Shown here in pieces: positions 52,282 through 64,000 of a DNA stretch of 64,000 nucleotides. Numbering within the stretch: the stretch's first letter is position 1; each line of letters begins with the position of its first letter. Source of the stretch: Hydractinia symbiolongicarpus (taxonomy: Eukaryota; Cnidaria; Hydrozoa; Anthoathecata; Hydractiniidae); contig NC_079875.1 of assembly GCF_029227915.1 (NCBI RefSeq), forward strand, positions 40,011,201 through 40,075,200, read 5' to 3'. Made by a program: the position numbers and the translations under genes. Below the pieces are notes generated by a model, which saw only the letters and a program-made list of their open reading frames with translations, made no database searches and had not been told where the DNA came from.

Positions 52282-55200
52282 GGACTCCAAGAAAAAACAT
52301 TCTTCTTAATTTGACATGATTGCCGGAACTCAGCGATTACACTGGCCGCTGTGGTAGCGCTTCATTTAAGAGTTTAGATAAATAAGTCATTCTTTACTGT
52401 GGGACCAGTCCTATCTGTTATCGCGCGCGGAAGAAATAGCGACAGTTTCAAAAACTAAATTTCATTGAATTTCTAACGGTGTCAGTCCGTTTCAGTTACA
52501 ACGGTTGGGTCACATATTTGTACAACATGTATTTAGCGATATTTTTCTGATATTACTAGGTTGCATCGCTTTTAACTATGAAACGATTGACTGTGGGACT
52601 TAATTGAACTAACTTTGGACTCTGGCCTGATAAATGTGATAAATGAGTCAATTGGACACCAAGAAATAACATTCTTCTTAATTTGACATGATTGCCGAAA
52701 CTCAGCGATTACACTGGGCTCTGTGGTAGCGCCTCATTTAAGAATTAAGATAAAAAAAGTCATTTTTTTATTGTGGGACCAATCCTAGACATTATCGCAC
52801 GCTGAGGAAATAGCGACAGTTTCAAAAACTACATTTCATTGACTTTCTAACGGTGTCAGTCACTTTGAGTTTCAACGGTTGTGTCACATATTTGTACCAA
52901 CATGTATTTAGCGATATTTTTCTGATATTACTAGGTTGCATCGCTTTTAACTATGAAACGATTGACTGTGGGACTTAACTGAGCTAACTTTGGACTGTCA
53001 CCTGATAAATGTGATAAAGGAGACTATTGGACTCCAAGAAAAAACATTCTTCTTAATTTGACATGATTGCCGGAACTCAGCGATTACACTGGCCGCTGTG
53101 GTAGCGCTTCATTTAAGAGTTTAGATAAATAAGTCATTCTTTACTGTGGGACCAGTCCTATCTGTTATCGCGCGCGGAAGAAATAGCGACAGTTTCAAAA
53201 ACTAAATTTCATTGAATTTCTAACGGTGTTAGTCCGTTTCAGTTACAACGGTTTGGTCACATATTCGTACAACATGTATTTAGCGATATTTTTCTGATAT
53301 TACTAGGTTCCATCGCTTTTAACTATGAAACGATTGACTGTGGGACTTAATTGAACTAACTTTGGACTGTGACCTAATAAATGTGACAAATGAGACAATT
53401 GGACTCCAAGTAATAACATTCTTCTTAATTTGACGTGATTGCCGGAACTCAGCGATTACTCTGGGCTCTGTGGTAGCGCTTCAATTAAGAATTAAGATAA
53501 AAAGATATTTTTTTATTGTGGGACCAATCCTAGCCAATATCTCGCGCTGAAGAAATAGCGACAGTTTCAAGAACTACATTTCATTGACTTTCTAACGGTG
53601 TCAGTCCGTTTGAGTTACAACGGTTGGGTCACATATTCGTACCAACATGTATTTAGCGATATTTTTTTGATATTACTAGGTTGCATCGCTTTTAACAATG
53701 AAACGTTGACTGTGGGACTTAATTGAACTAACTTTGGACTGTGACCTGATAAATGTGATAAATGAGACAATTGGACTCCAAGAAATAACATTCTTCTTAA
53801 TTTGACGTGATTGCCGGAACTCGGCGATTACACTGGGCTCTGTGGTAGCGCTTCATTTAAGAAATAAGATAAGAAAGTCATTTTTTCATGGTGGGACCAA
53901 TCCTAGCCGTTATCGCGCGCTGAAGAAATAGCGACAGTTTCAAAAACTGCATTTCATTGACTTTCTAACGGTTTCAGTCCGTTTGAGTTACAACGGTTGG
54001 GTAACATATTCGTACCAACATATATTTAGCGATATTTTTCTGATATTACTAGGTTGCATCGCTTTTAACTATGAAACGATTGACTGTGGGACTTAATTGA
54101 ACTAACTTTGGACTCTGGCCTGATAAATGTGATAAATGAGACAATTGGACACCAAGAAATAACATTCTTCTTAATTTGACATGATTGCCGAAACTCAGCG
54201 ATTACACTGGGCTCTGTGGTAGCGCTTCATTTAAGAATTAAGTTAAAAAAAGTTATTTTTTTATTGTGGGACCAATCCTAGACATTATCGCGCGCTGAGG
54301 AAATAGCGACAGTTTCAAAAACTACAATTCATTGACTTTCTAATGGTGTCAGTCACTTTGAGTTTCAACGGTTGCGTCACATATTCGTACCAACATGTAT
54401 TTAGCGATATTTTTTTGATATTACTAGGTTGCATCGCTTTTAACAATGAAACGTTGACTGTGGGACTTAATTGAACTAACTTTGGACTGTGACCTGATAA
54501 ATGTGATAAATGAGACAATTGGACTCCAAGAAATAACATTCTTCTTTATTTGACGTGATTGCCGGAACTCAGCGATTACACTGGGCTCTGTGATAGCGCT
54601 TCATTTAAGAATTAAGATAAAAAAAGTCATTTTTTTATTGTGGGACCAATCCTAGCCATTATCGCGCGCTGAGGAAATAGCGACAGTTTCAAAAACTAAA
54701 TTTCATTGACTTTCTAACGGTGTCAGTCCGTTTGAGTTTCAATGGTTGTGTCACATATTCGTACCAACATGTATTTAGCGATATTTTTTTGATATTACTA
54801 GGTTGCATCGCTTTTAACAATGAAACGTTGACTGTGGGACTTAATTGAACTAACTTTGGACTGTGACCTGATAAATGTGATAAATGAGACAATTGGACTC
54901 CAAGAAATAACATTCTTCTTAATTTGACGCGATTGCCGGAACTCAGCGATTACACTGGGCTCTGTGGTAGCGCTTCAATTAAGAATTAAGATAAAAAAGT
55001 CATTTTTTTATTGCGGGACCAATCCTAACCATTATCTCGCGCTGAAGAAATAGCGGCAGTTTCAAAAACTACATTTCATTGACTTTTTAACGGGGTCAGT
55101 CCGTTTGAGTTACAACGGTTGGGTCAAATATTCGTACCAACATGTATTTAGCGATATCTTTCTGATATTACTAGGTTGCATCTCTTTTAACAATGAAACG

Positions 55201-58200
55201 ATTGACTATGGGACTTAATTGAGCTAACTTTGGACTGTGACCTGATAAATGTGATAAAAATGAGACAATTGGACTCCAAGAAATAACATTCTTCTTAATT
55301 AGACGTGATTGCCGGAACTCAGCGATTACACTGGCCACTGTGGTAGCGCTTCATTTAAAAATTAAGATACAAAAAGTCATTTTTTTATTGTGGGACCAAT
55401 CCTAGCCGTTATCGCGCGCTAAAGAAATAGCGACAGTTTCTAGAACTACATTTCATTGACTTTCTAACGGTGTCAGTCCGTTTGAGTTACAACGGTTGGG
55501 TCATATATTCGTACCAACATGTATTTAACGATATTTTTCTGATATTATTAGGTTGCATCGCTTTTAACTATGAAACAGTTGACTGTGGGACTTACTTGAG
55601 CTAACTTTGGACTGTCACCTGATAAATGTGATAAAGGAGACAATTGGACTCCAAGAAAAAACATTCTTCTTAATTTGACATGATTGCCGAAACTCAGCGA
55701 TTACACTGGGCTCTGTGGTAGCGCTTCATTTAAGAATTATGATAAAAAAAGTCATTTTTTTATTGTGGGACCAATCCTAGCCATTATCTCGCGCTGAGGA
55801 AATAGCGACAGTTCCAAAAACTACATTTCATTGACTTTCTAACGGTGTCAGTCCGTTTGAATTTCAACGATTGTGTCACATATTCGTACCAACATGTATT
55901 TAGCGATAATTTTCTGAAATTACTGGGTTGCATCGCTTTTAACTATGAAACGATTGACTGTGGGACTTAATTGAGCTAACTTTGGACTGTCACCTGATAA
56001 ATGTGATAAAGGAGACTATTGGACTCCAAGAAAAAACATTCTTCTTAATTTGACATGATTGCCGGAACTCAGCGATTACACTGGCCGCTGTGGTAGCGCT
56101 TCATTTAAGAGTTTAGATAAATAAGTGATTCTTTACTGTGGGACCAGTCCTATCTGTTATCGCGCGCGGAAGAAATAGCGACAGTTTCAAAAACTAAATT
56201 TCATTGAATTTCTAACGGTGTCAGTCCGTTTCAGTTACAACGGTTGGGTAACATATTCGTACCAACATGTATTTAGCGATATTTTTCTGATATTACTAGG
56301 TTGCATCGCTTTTAACAATGAAACGATTGACTGTGGGACTTAATTGAGCTAACTTTGGACTCTGGCCTGATAAATGTGATAAATGAGTCAATTGGACACC
56401 AACAAATAACATTCTTCTTAATTTGACATGATTGCCGAAACTCAGCGATTACACTGGGCTCTGTGGTAGCGCTTCATTTAAGAATTATGATAAAAAAGTC
56501 ATTTTTTTATTGTGGGACCAATCCTAGCCATTATTGCGCGCTGAGGAAATAGCGACAGTTTCAAAAACTACATTTCATTGACTTTCTAACGGTGTCAGTC
56601 CGTTTGAATTTCAACGATTGTGTCACATATTCGTACCAACATGTATTTAGCGATAATTTTCTGATATTACTAGGTTGCATCGCTTTTAACTATGAAACGA
56701 TTGACTGTGGGACTTAATTGAGCTAACTTTGGACTGTCACCTGATAAATGTGATAGAGGAGACTATTGGACTCCAAGAAAAAACATTCTTCTTAATTTGA
56801 CATGATTGCCGGAACTCAGCGATTACACTGGCCGCTGCGGTAGCGCTTCATTTAAGAGTTTAGATAAATAAGTCATTCTTTACTGTGGGACCAGTCCTAT
56901 CTGTTATCGCGCGCGGAAGAAATAGCGACAGTTTCAAAAACTAAATTTCATTGAATTTCTAACGGTGTCAGTCCGTTTCAGTTACAACGGTTTGGTCACA
57001 TATTCGTACAACATGTATTTAGCGATATTTTTCTGATATTACTAGGTTGCATCGCTTTTAACTATGAAACGATTGACTGTGGGACTTAATTGAACTAACT
57101 TTGGACTCTGGCCTGATAAATGTGATAAATGAGTCAATTGGACACCAAGAAATAACATTCTTCTTAATTTGACATGATTGCCGAAACTCAGCGATTACAC
57201 TGGGCTCTGTGGTAGCGCCTCATTTAAGAATTAAGTTAAAAAAAATTATTTTTTTATTGTGGGACCAATCCTAGACATTTTTGCGCGCTGAGGAAATAGC
57301 GACAGTTTCAAAAACTACATTTCATTGACTTTCTAACGGTGTCAGTCACGTTGAGTTTCAACGGTTGTGTCACATATTTGTACCAACATGTATTTAGCGA
57401 TATTTTTTTAATATTGCTAGGTTGCATCGCTATTAACAATGAAACGTTGACTGTGGGACTTAATTGAACTAACTTTGGACTGTGACCTAATAAATGTGAT
57501 AAATGAGACAATTGGACTCCAAGAAATAACATTCTTCTTAATTTGACGTGATTGCCGGTACTCAGCGATTACTCTGGGCTCTGTGGTAGTGCTTCAATTA
57601 AGAATTAAGATAGAAAGTCATTTTTTTATTGTGGGACCAATCCTAGCCAATATCTCGCGCTGAAGAAATAGCGACAGTTTCAAAAACTACATTTCATTGA
57701 CTTTCTAACGGTGTCAGTCCGTTTGAGTTACAACGGTTGGGTCACATATTCGTACCAACATGTATTTAGCGATATTTTTTTGATATTACTACTTTGCATC
57801 GCTTTTAACAATGAAAGGTTGACTGTGGGACTTAATTGAACTAACTTTGGACTGCGACCTGATAAATGTGATAAATGAGACAATTGGACTCCAAGAAATA
57901 ACATTCTTCTTAATTTGACGTGATTGCCGGAACTCGGCGATTACACTGGGCTCTGTGGTAGCGCTTCATTTAAGAATTAAGATAAGAAAGTCATTTTTTC
58001 ATTGTGGGCCGTTATCGCGCGCTGAAGAAATAGCGACATTTTCAAAAACTGCATTTCATTGACTTTCTAACGGTGTCAGTCCGTTTGAGTTACAACGGTT
58101 GGGTAACATATTCGTACCAACATGTATTTAGCGATATTTTTCTGATATTACTAGGTTGCATCGCTTTTAACAATGAAACGTTGACTGTGGGACTTAATTG

Positions 58201-58620
58201 AACTAACTTTGGACTGTGACCTGATAAATGTGATAAATGAGACAATTGGACTCCAAGAAATAACATTCTTCTAAATTTGACGTGATTACCGGAACTCAGC
58301 GATTACTCCGGGCTCTGTGGTAGCGCTTCAATTAAGAATTAAGATAAAAAAGTCATTTTTTTATTGCGGGACCAATCCTAGCCATTATCTCGCACTGAAG
58401 AAATAGCGGCAGTTTCAAAAGCTACATTTCATTGACTTTCTAACGGTGTCAGTCGTTTGAGTTTCAACGGTTGGGTCAAATATTCGTACCAACATGCATT
58501 TAGCGATATTTTTCTGATATTACTAGGTTGCATCTCTTTTAACAATGAAACGATTGACTGTGGGACTTAATTGAGCTAACTTTGGACTGTGACCTGATAA
58601 ATGTGATAAATGAGACAATT

Positions 58621-59365
58621 GGACTCCAAGAAATAACATTCTTCTTAATTTGACATGATTGCCGAGACTCAGCGATTACACTGGGCTCTGTGGTAGCGCT
58701 TCATTTAAGAATTATGATAAAAAAGTCATTTCTTTATTGTGGGACCAATCCTAGCCATTATCGCGCGCTGAGGAAATAGCGACAGTTTCAAAAACTACAT
58801 TTCATTGACTTTCTAACGGTGTCAGTCCGTTTGAGTTTCAACGGTTGTGTCATATATTTGTACCAACATGTATTTAGCGATATTTTTTTGATATTACTAG
58901 GTTGCATCGCTTTTAACAATGAAACGTTGACTGTGGGACTTAATTGAACTCGCTTTGGACTGTAACCTGATAAATGTGATAAATGAGACAATTGGACTCC
59001 AAGAAAAAACATTCTTCTTAATTTGACGCGATTGCCGGAACTCAGCGATTACACTGGGCTGTGTGGTAGCGCTTCATTTAAGAATTAAGATAAAAAATCA
59101 TTTTTTTATTGTGGGACCACTCCTAGCCAATATCTCCCGCTGAGGAAATAGCGACAGTTTCAAAAACTACATTTCACTGACTTTCTAACGGTGTCAGTCC
59201 GTTTGAGTTTCAACGGTTGTGTCACATATTCGTACCAACATGTATTTAGCGATTATTTTTTGATATTACTAGGTTGCATCGCTTTTAACAAGGAAACGTT
59301 GACTGTGGGACTTAATTGAGCTAACTTTGGACTGTGACCTGATAAATGTGATAAATGAGACAATT
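58621..59365. repeat. 745-bp dimer, copy 1
   Basis: Repeated at 59366-60109. Markers are 'gattgccgagactcag', 'tgtcatatatttgtacc', 'gggctgtgtggtagc', 'gaccactcctagcc' and 'aacaaggaaacg'. Confidence 0.87.
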
Positions 59366-60109
59366 GGACTCCAAGAAATAACATTCTTCTTAATTTGACA
59401 TGATTGCCGAGACTCAGCGATTACACTGGGCTCTATGGTAGCGCTTCATTTAAGAATTATGATAAAAAAGTCATTTCTTTATTGTGGGACCAATCCTAGC
59501 CATTATCGCGCGCTGTGGAAATAGCGACAGTTTCAAAAACTACATTTCATGATTTTCTAACGGTGTCAGTCTGTTTGAGTTTCAACGGTTGTGTCATATA
59601 TTTGTACCAACATGTATTTAGCGATATTTTTTTGATATTACTAGGTTGCATCGCTTTTAACAATGAAACGTTGACTGTGGGACTTAATTGAACTCACTTT
59701 GGACTGTAACCTGATAAATGTGATAAATGAGACAATTGGACTCCAAGAAATAACATTCTTCTTAATTTGACGCGATTGCCGGAACTCAGCGATTACACTG
59801 GGCTGTGTGGTAGCGCTTCATTTAAGAATTAAGATAAAAAATCATTTTTTTATTGTGGGACCACTCCTAGCCAATATCTCGCGCTGAGGAAATAGCGACA
59901 GTTTCAAAAACTACATTTCACTGACTTTCTAACGGTGTCAGTCCGTTTGAGTTTCAACGGTTGTGTCACATATTCGTACCAACATGTATTTAGCGATTAT
60001 TTTTTGATATTACTAGGTTGCATCGCTTTTAACAAGGAAACGTTGACTGTGGGACTTAATTGAACTAACTTTGGACTGTGACCTGATGAATGTGATAAAT
60101 GAGACAATT
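59366..60109. repeat. 745-bp dimer, copy 2
   Basis: Tandem copy of 58621-59365 with few changes, including a 1-bp loss at 'ttcatgattttc'. Confidence 0.87.
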
Positions 60110-62139
60110 GGACTCAGAGAAATAACATTCTTCTTTATTTGACGTGATTGCCGGAACTCAGCGATTACACTGGGCTCTGTGGTAGCGCTTCAATTAAGAA
60201 TTAAGATAAAAAAGTCATTTTTTTATTGCGGGACCAATCCTAGCCATTATTTCGCGCTGAAGAAATAGCGGCAGTTTCAAAAACTGCTTTTCATTGACAT
60301 TCTAACGGTGTCAGTCCGTTTGAGTTACAACGGTTGGGTCAAATATTCGTACCAACATGTATTTAGCGATATTTTTCTGATATTACTAGGTTGCATCTCT
60401 TTTAACAATGAAACGATTGACTGTGGGACTTAATTGAGCTAACTTTGGACTGTGACCTGATTAATGTGATAAATGAGACAATTGGACTCCAAGAAATAAC
60501 ATTCTTGTTAATTTGACGTGATTGCCGGAACTCAGCGATTACACTGGGCACTGTGGTAGCGCTTCATTTAAGAATTATGATAAAAAAGTCATTTTTTTAT
60601 TGTGGGACCAATCCTAGCCATTATCGAGCGCTGACGAAATAGCGACAGTTTCAAAAACTACATTTCATTGACTTTCTAACGGTGTCAGTCCGTTTTAGTT
60701 TCAACGGTTGTGTCACATATTCGTACCAACATGTATTTAGCGATATTTTTTGATATTACTAGGTTGCATTGCTTTTAACAATGAAACGTTGACTGTGGGA
60801 CTTAATTGAACTAACTTTGGACTGTGACCTGATAAATGTGATAAATGAGACAATTGGACTCCAAGAAATAACATTCTTCTTAATTTGACGTGATTGCCGG
60901 AACTCAGCGATTACACTGGGCTCTGTGGTAGCGCTTCAATTAAGAATTAAGATTAAAAAAGTCATTTTTTTATTGCGGGACCAATCCTAGCCATTATCTC
61001 GCGCTGAAGAAATAGCGGCAGTTTCAAAAACTGCATTTCATTGACATTCTAACGGTGTCAGTCCGTTTGAGTTACAACGGTTGGGTCAAATATTCGTACC
61101 AACATGTATTTAGCGATATTTTTCTGATATTACTAGGTTGCATCTCTTTTAACAATGAAACGATTGACTGTTGGACTTAATTGAGCTAACTTTGGACTGT
61201 GACCTGATAAATGTGATAAATGAGACAATTGGACTCCAAGAAATAACATTCTTCTTAATTTGACGTGATTGCCGGAACTCAGCGATTACACTGGGCACTG
61301 TGGTAGCGCTTCATTTAAAACTTAAGATACAAAAAGTTATTTTTTTATTGTGGGACCAATCCTAGCCGTTATCGCGCGCTAAAGAAATAGCCACAGTTTC
61401 AAGAACTACATTTCATTGACTTTCTAACGGTGTCAGTCTGTTTGAGTTACAACGGTTGGGTCACATATTCGTACCAACATGTATTTAACGATATTTTTCT
61501 GATATTATTAGGTTGCATCGCTTTTAAATATGAAACAGTTGACTGTGGGACTTACTTGAGCTACCTTTGGACTGTCACCTGATAAATGTGATAAAGGAGA
61601 CAATTGGACTCCAAGAAAAAAAATTCTTCTTAATTTGACATGATTGCCGAAACTCAGCGATTACACTGGGCTCTGTGGTAGCGCTTCATTTAAGAATTAT
61701 GATAAAAAAGTCATTTTTTTATTGTGGGACCAATCCTATCCATTATTGCGCGCTGAGGAAATAGCGACAGTTTCAAAAACTACATTTCATTGACTTTCTA
61801 ACGGTGTCAGTCCGTTTGAATTTCAACGATTGTGTCACATATTCGTACCAACATGTATTTAGCGATATTTTTTTGATATTACTAGGTTGCATCGCTTTTA
61901 ACAATGAAACGTTGCCTGTGGGACTTAATTGAACTAACTTTGGACTGTGACCTGATAAATGTGATAAAAAGGACAATTGGACTCCAAGAAGTAACATTTT
62001 TGTTAATTTGACGTGATTGCTGGAACTCAGCGATTACACTGGGCACTGTGGTAGCGCTTCATTTAAAAATTAAGCTAAAAAATTCATTTTTTTACTGTGG
62101 GACCTATCCTAGCCGTTAGCGCGCGTTGACGAAAAAGCG

Positions 62140-62884
62140 ACAGTTTCAAAAACTACATTTCATTGACTTTCTAACGGTGTCAGTCCGTTTCAGTTACAAC
62201 GGTTGGGTCACATATTCGTACCAACATGTATTTAGCGATAATTTTCTGATATTACTAGGTTGCATCGCTTTTTACTATGAAACGATTGACTGTGGGACTT
62301 AATTGAGCTAACTTTGGACTGTCACCTGATAAATGTGATAAAGGAGACTATTGGACTCCAAGAAAAAACATTCTTCTTAATTTGACATAATTGCCGGAAC
62401 TCAGCGATTACACTGGCCGGTGTGGTAGCGCTTCATTTAAGAGTTTAGATAAATAAGTCATTCTTTACTGTGGGACCAGTCCTATCTGTTATCGCGCGCG
62501 GAAGAAATAGCGACAGTTTCAAAAACTAAATTTCATTGAATTTCTAACGGTGTCAGTCCGTTTCAGTTACAACGGTTTGGTCACATATTCGTACAACATG
62601 TATTTAGCGATATTTTTCTGATATTACTAGGTTGCATCTCTTTTAACAATGAAACGATTGACTGTGGGACTTAATTGAGCTAACTTTGGACTGTGACCTG
62701 ATAAATGTGATAAATGAGACAATTGGACTCCAAGAAATAACATTCTTCTTAATTTGACGCGATTGCCGGAACTCAGCGATTACACTGGGCTGTGTGGTAG
62801 CGCTTCATTTAAGAATTAAGATAAAAAATCATTTTTTTATTGTGGGACCAATCCTAGCCATTATCGAGCGCTGAGGAAATAGCG
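62140..62884. repeat. 745-bp dimer, copy 1 (right end)
   Basis: Dimer containing a C-type monomer, repeated from 62885. Markers are 'agcgataattttctg', 'gctttttactatgaaacg', 'gacataattgcc', 'ggccggtgtgg' and 'atcgagcgctgagg'. Confidence 0.87.
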
Positions 62885-63629
62885 ACAGTTTCAAAAACTA
62901 CATTTCATTGACTTTCTAACGGTGTCAGTCCGTTTCAGTTACAACGGTTGGGTCACATATTCGTACCAACATGTATTTAGCGATAATTTTCTGATATTAC
63001 TAGGTTGCATCGCTTTTTACTATGAAACGATTGACTGTGGGACTTAATTGAGCTAACTTTGGACTGTCACCTGATAAATGTGATAAAGGAGACTATTGGA
63101 CTCCAAGAAAAAACATTCTTCTTAATTTGACATAATTGCCGGAACTCAGCGATTACACTGGCCGGTGTGGTAGCGCTTCATTTAAGAGTTTAGATAAATA
63201 AGTCATTCTTTACTGTGGGACCAGTCCTATCTGTTATCGCGCGCGGAAGAAATAGCGACAGTTTCAAAAACTAAATTTCATTGAATTTCTAACGGTGTCA
63301 GTCCGTTTCAGTTACAACGGTTTGGTCACATATTCGTACAACATGTATTTAGCGATATTTTTCTGATATTACTAGGTTGCATCTCTTTTAACAATGAAAC
63401 GATTGACTGTGGGACTTAATTGAGCTAACTTTGGACTGTGACCTGATAAATGTGATAAATGAGACAATTGGACTCCAAGAAATAACATTCTTCTTAATTT
63501 GACGCGATTGCCGGAACTCAGCGATTACACTGGGCTGTGTGGTAGCGCTTCATTTAAGAATTAAGATAAAAAATCATTTTTTTATTGTGGGACCAATCCT
63601 AGCCATTATCGAGCGCTGAGGAAATAGCG
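62885..63629. repeat. 745-bp dimer, copy 2 (right end)
   Basis: Tandem copy of 62140-62884. The match ends near 63.67 kb, where the next monomer is A-type ('gagtttcaacggttgtg'). Confidence 0.87.
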
Positions 63630-64000
63630 ACAGTTTCAAAAACTACATTTCATTGACTTTCTAACGGTGTCAGTCCGTTTGAGTTTCAACGGTTGTGTCA
63701 CATATTCGTACCAACATGTATTTAGCGATATTTTTTGATATTACTAGGTTGCATCGCTTTTAACAATGAAACGTTGACTGTGGGACTTAATTGAACTAAC
63801 TTTGGACTGTGACCTGATAAATGTGGTAATTGAGAGAATTGGACTCCAAGAAATAACATTCTTCTTTATTTGACGTGATTGCCGGAACTCAGCATTTACA
63901 CTGGGCTCTGTGATAGCGTTTCATTTACGAATTATGATAAAAAAAGTCATTTTTTTATTGTGGGACCAATCCTAGCCATTATCGAGCGCTGAGGAAATAG

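Larger units (their letters stand above)
35494..64000. repeat. Right arm of ~373-bp satellite array
   Basis: The same satellite family continues in the same orientation and phase after the retroelement, about 76 monomers by length, and runs off the right edge. Besides A-type monomers it is rich in variants rare or unseen on the left. C-type has 'cactggccgctgtgg', 'agagtttagataaataag', 'gaatttctaacgg' and 'tcgtacaacatg'. D-type has 'tatttaacgatatttttc' and 'ctatgaaacagttgac'. E-type has 'actgtgggacctatcc' and 'gcgcgttgacgaaaaagcg'. An A-like variant carries 'gtgtcagtcactttgag'. No gene, RNA or other inserted element is visible in this arm. Interior deletions occur near 46455 and 58008 and an added 3 bp near 55258. 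Confidence 0.97.

Noticed and set aside
1-64000. CRISPR array
   Set aside because: Regular repetition here comes from a 373-bp satellite with no short repeat/unique spacer structure and no cas genes.
1-64000. CENP-B box or similar centromere-protein site
   Set aside because: I looked for the vertebrate CENP-B box pattern in the monomer and found no credible match. A centromeric role remains possible but unsupported by sequence.
1-64000. tRNA-derived (SINE-like) origin of the monomer with Pol III A/B boxes
   Set aside because: 'ggttgtgtcacatattcg' faintly resembles a B box but lacks its conserved core, and no A box sits at the right distance.

Overview
The window is almost entirely one AT-rich tandem satellite array with a monomer of about 373-374 bp. 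By dividing its length by the period I estimate about 164 head-to-tail monomers, all in one orientation. One retroelement, a Penelope-like element (PLE), interrupts it at 32775-35493. There is no bacterial-style gene content, rRNA, tRNA or CRISPR. Megasatellite organisation plus an endonuclease-bearing (GIY-YIG) PLE points to a eukaryote, most likely an animal. The species cannot be named from sequence alone. The setting resembles constitutive (pericentromeric or other) heterochromatin, but that is inference.

Layout. 1-32774 is the left satellite arm. It holds mainly two alternating monomer types. A-type is about 373 bp, with 'gagtttcaacggttgtgtc' and 'aaacgttgactg'. B-type is about 374 bp, with 'gagttacaacagttgggtc' and 'aaacgattgactg'. 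Superimposed are higher-order repeats: 1870-bp pentamers at about 18.4-21.9 kb and 26.96-30.70 kb, a block of about 2.7 kb copied at 5967-bp offset, 745-748-bp dimers, and a match between 0.9-7.5 kb and 25.4-32.0 kb at an offset of about 24.52 kb. 32775-35493 is the PLE, on the minus strand. It has an intact 799-aa RT plus GIY-YIG ORF, identical 78-bp terminal direct repeats (pseudo-LTRs), an 8-bp target-site duplication and a 25-bp scar of its own ORF at the upstream end. 35494-64000 is the right satellite arm. It resumes in phase with the left arm but contains extra monomer subfamilies, notably a 'C-type' with 'cactggccgctgtgg' and 'agtttagataaataagtc' that I did not see on the left.

How it works together. 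The only convincing protein gene is the PLE polyprotein, which would copy and insert the element. The many 63-86-aa ORFs spaced at multiples of about 373 bp on the minus strand are by-products of the satellite and not a gene family. The array evolves by unequal exchange or local amplification, visible as nested repeats, truncated monomers and variants shared at constant offsets. The PLE entered late: its ORF is open and its terminal repeats are identical.
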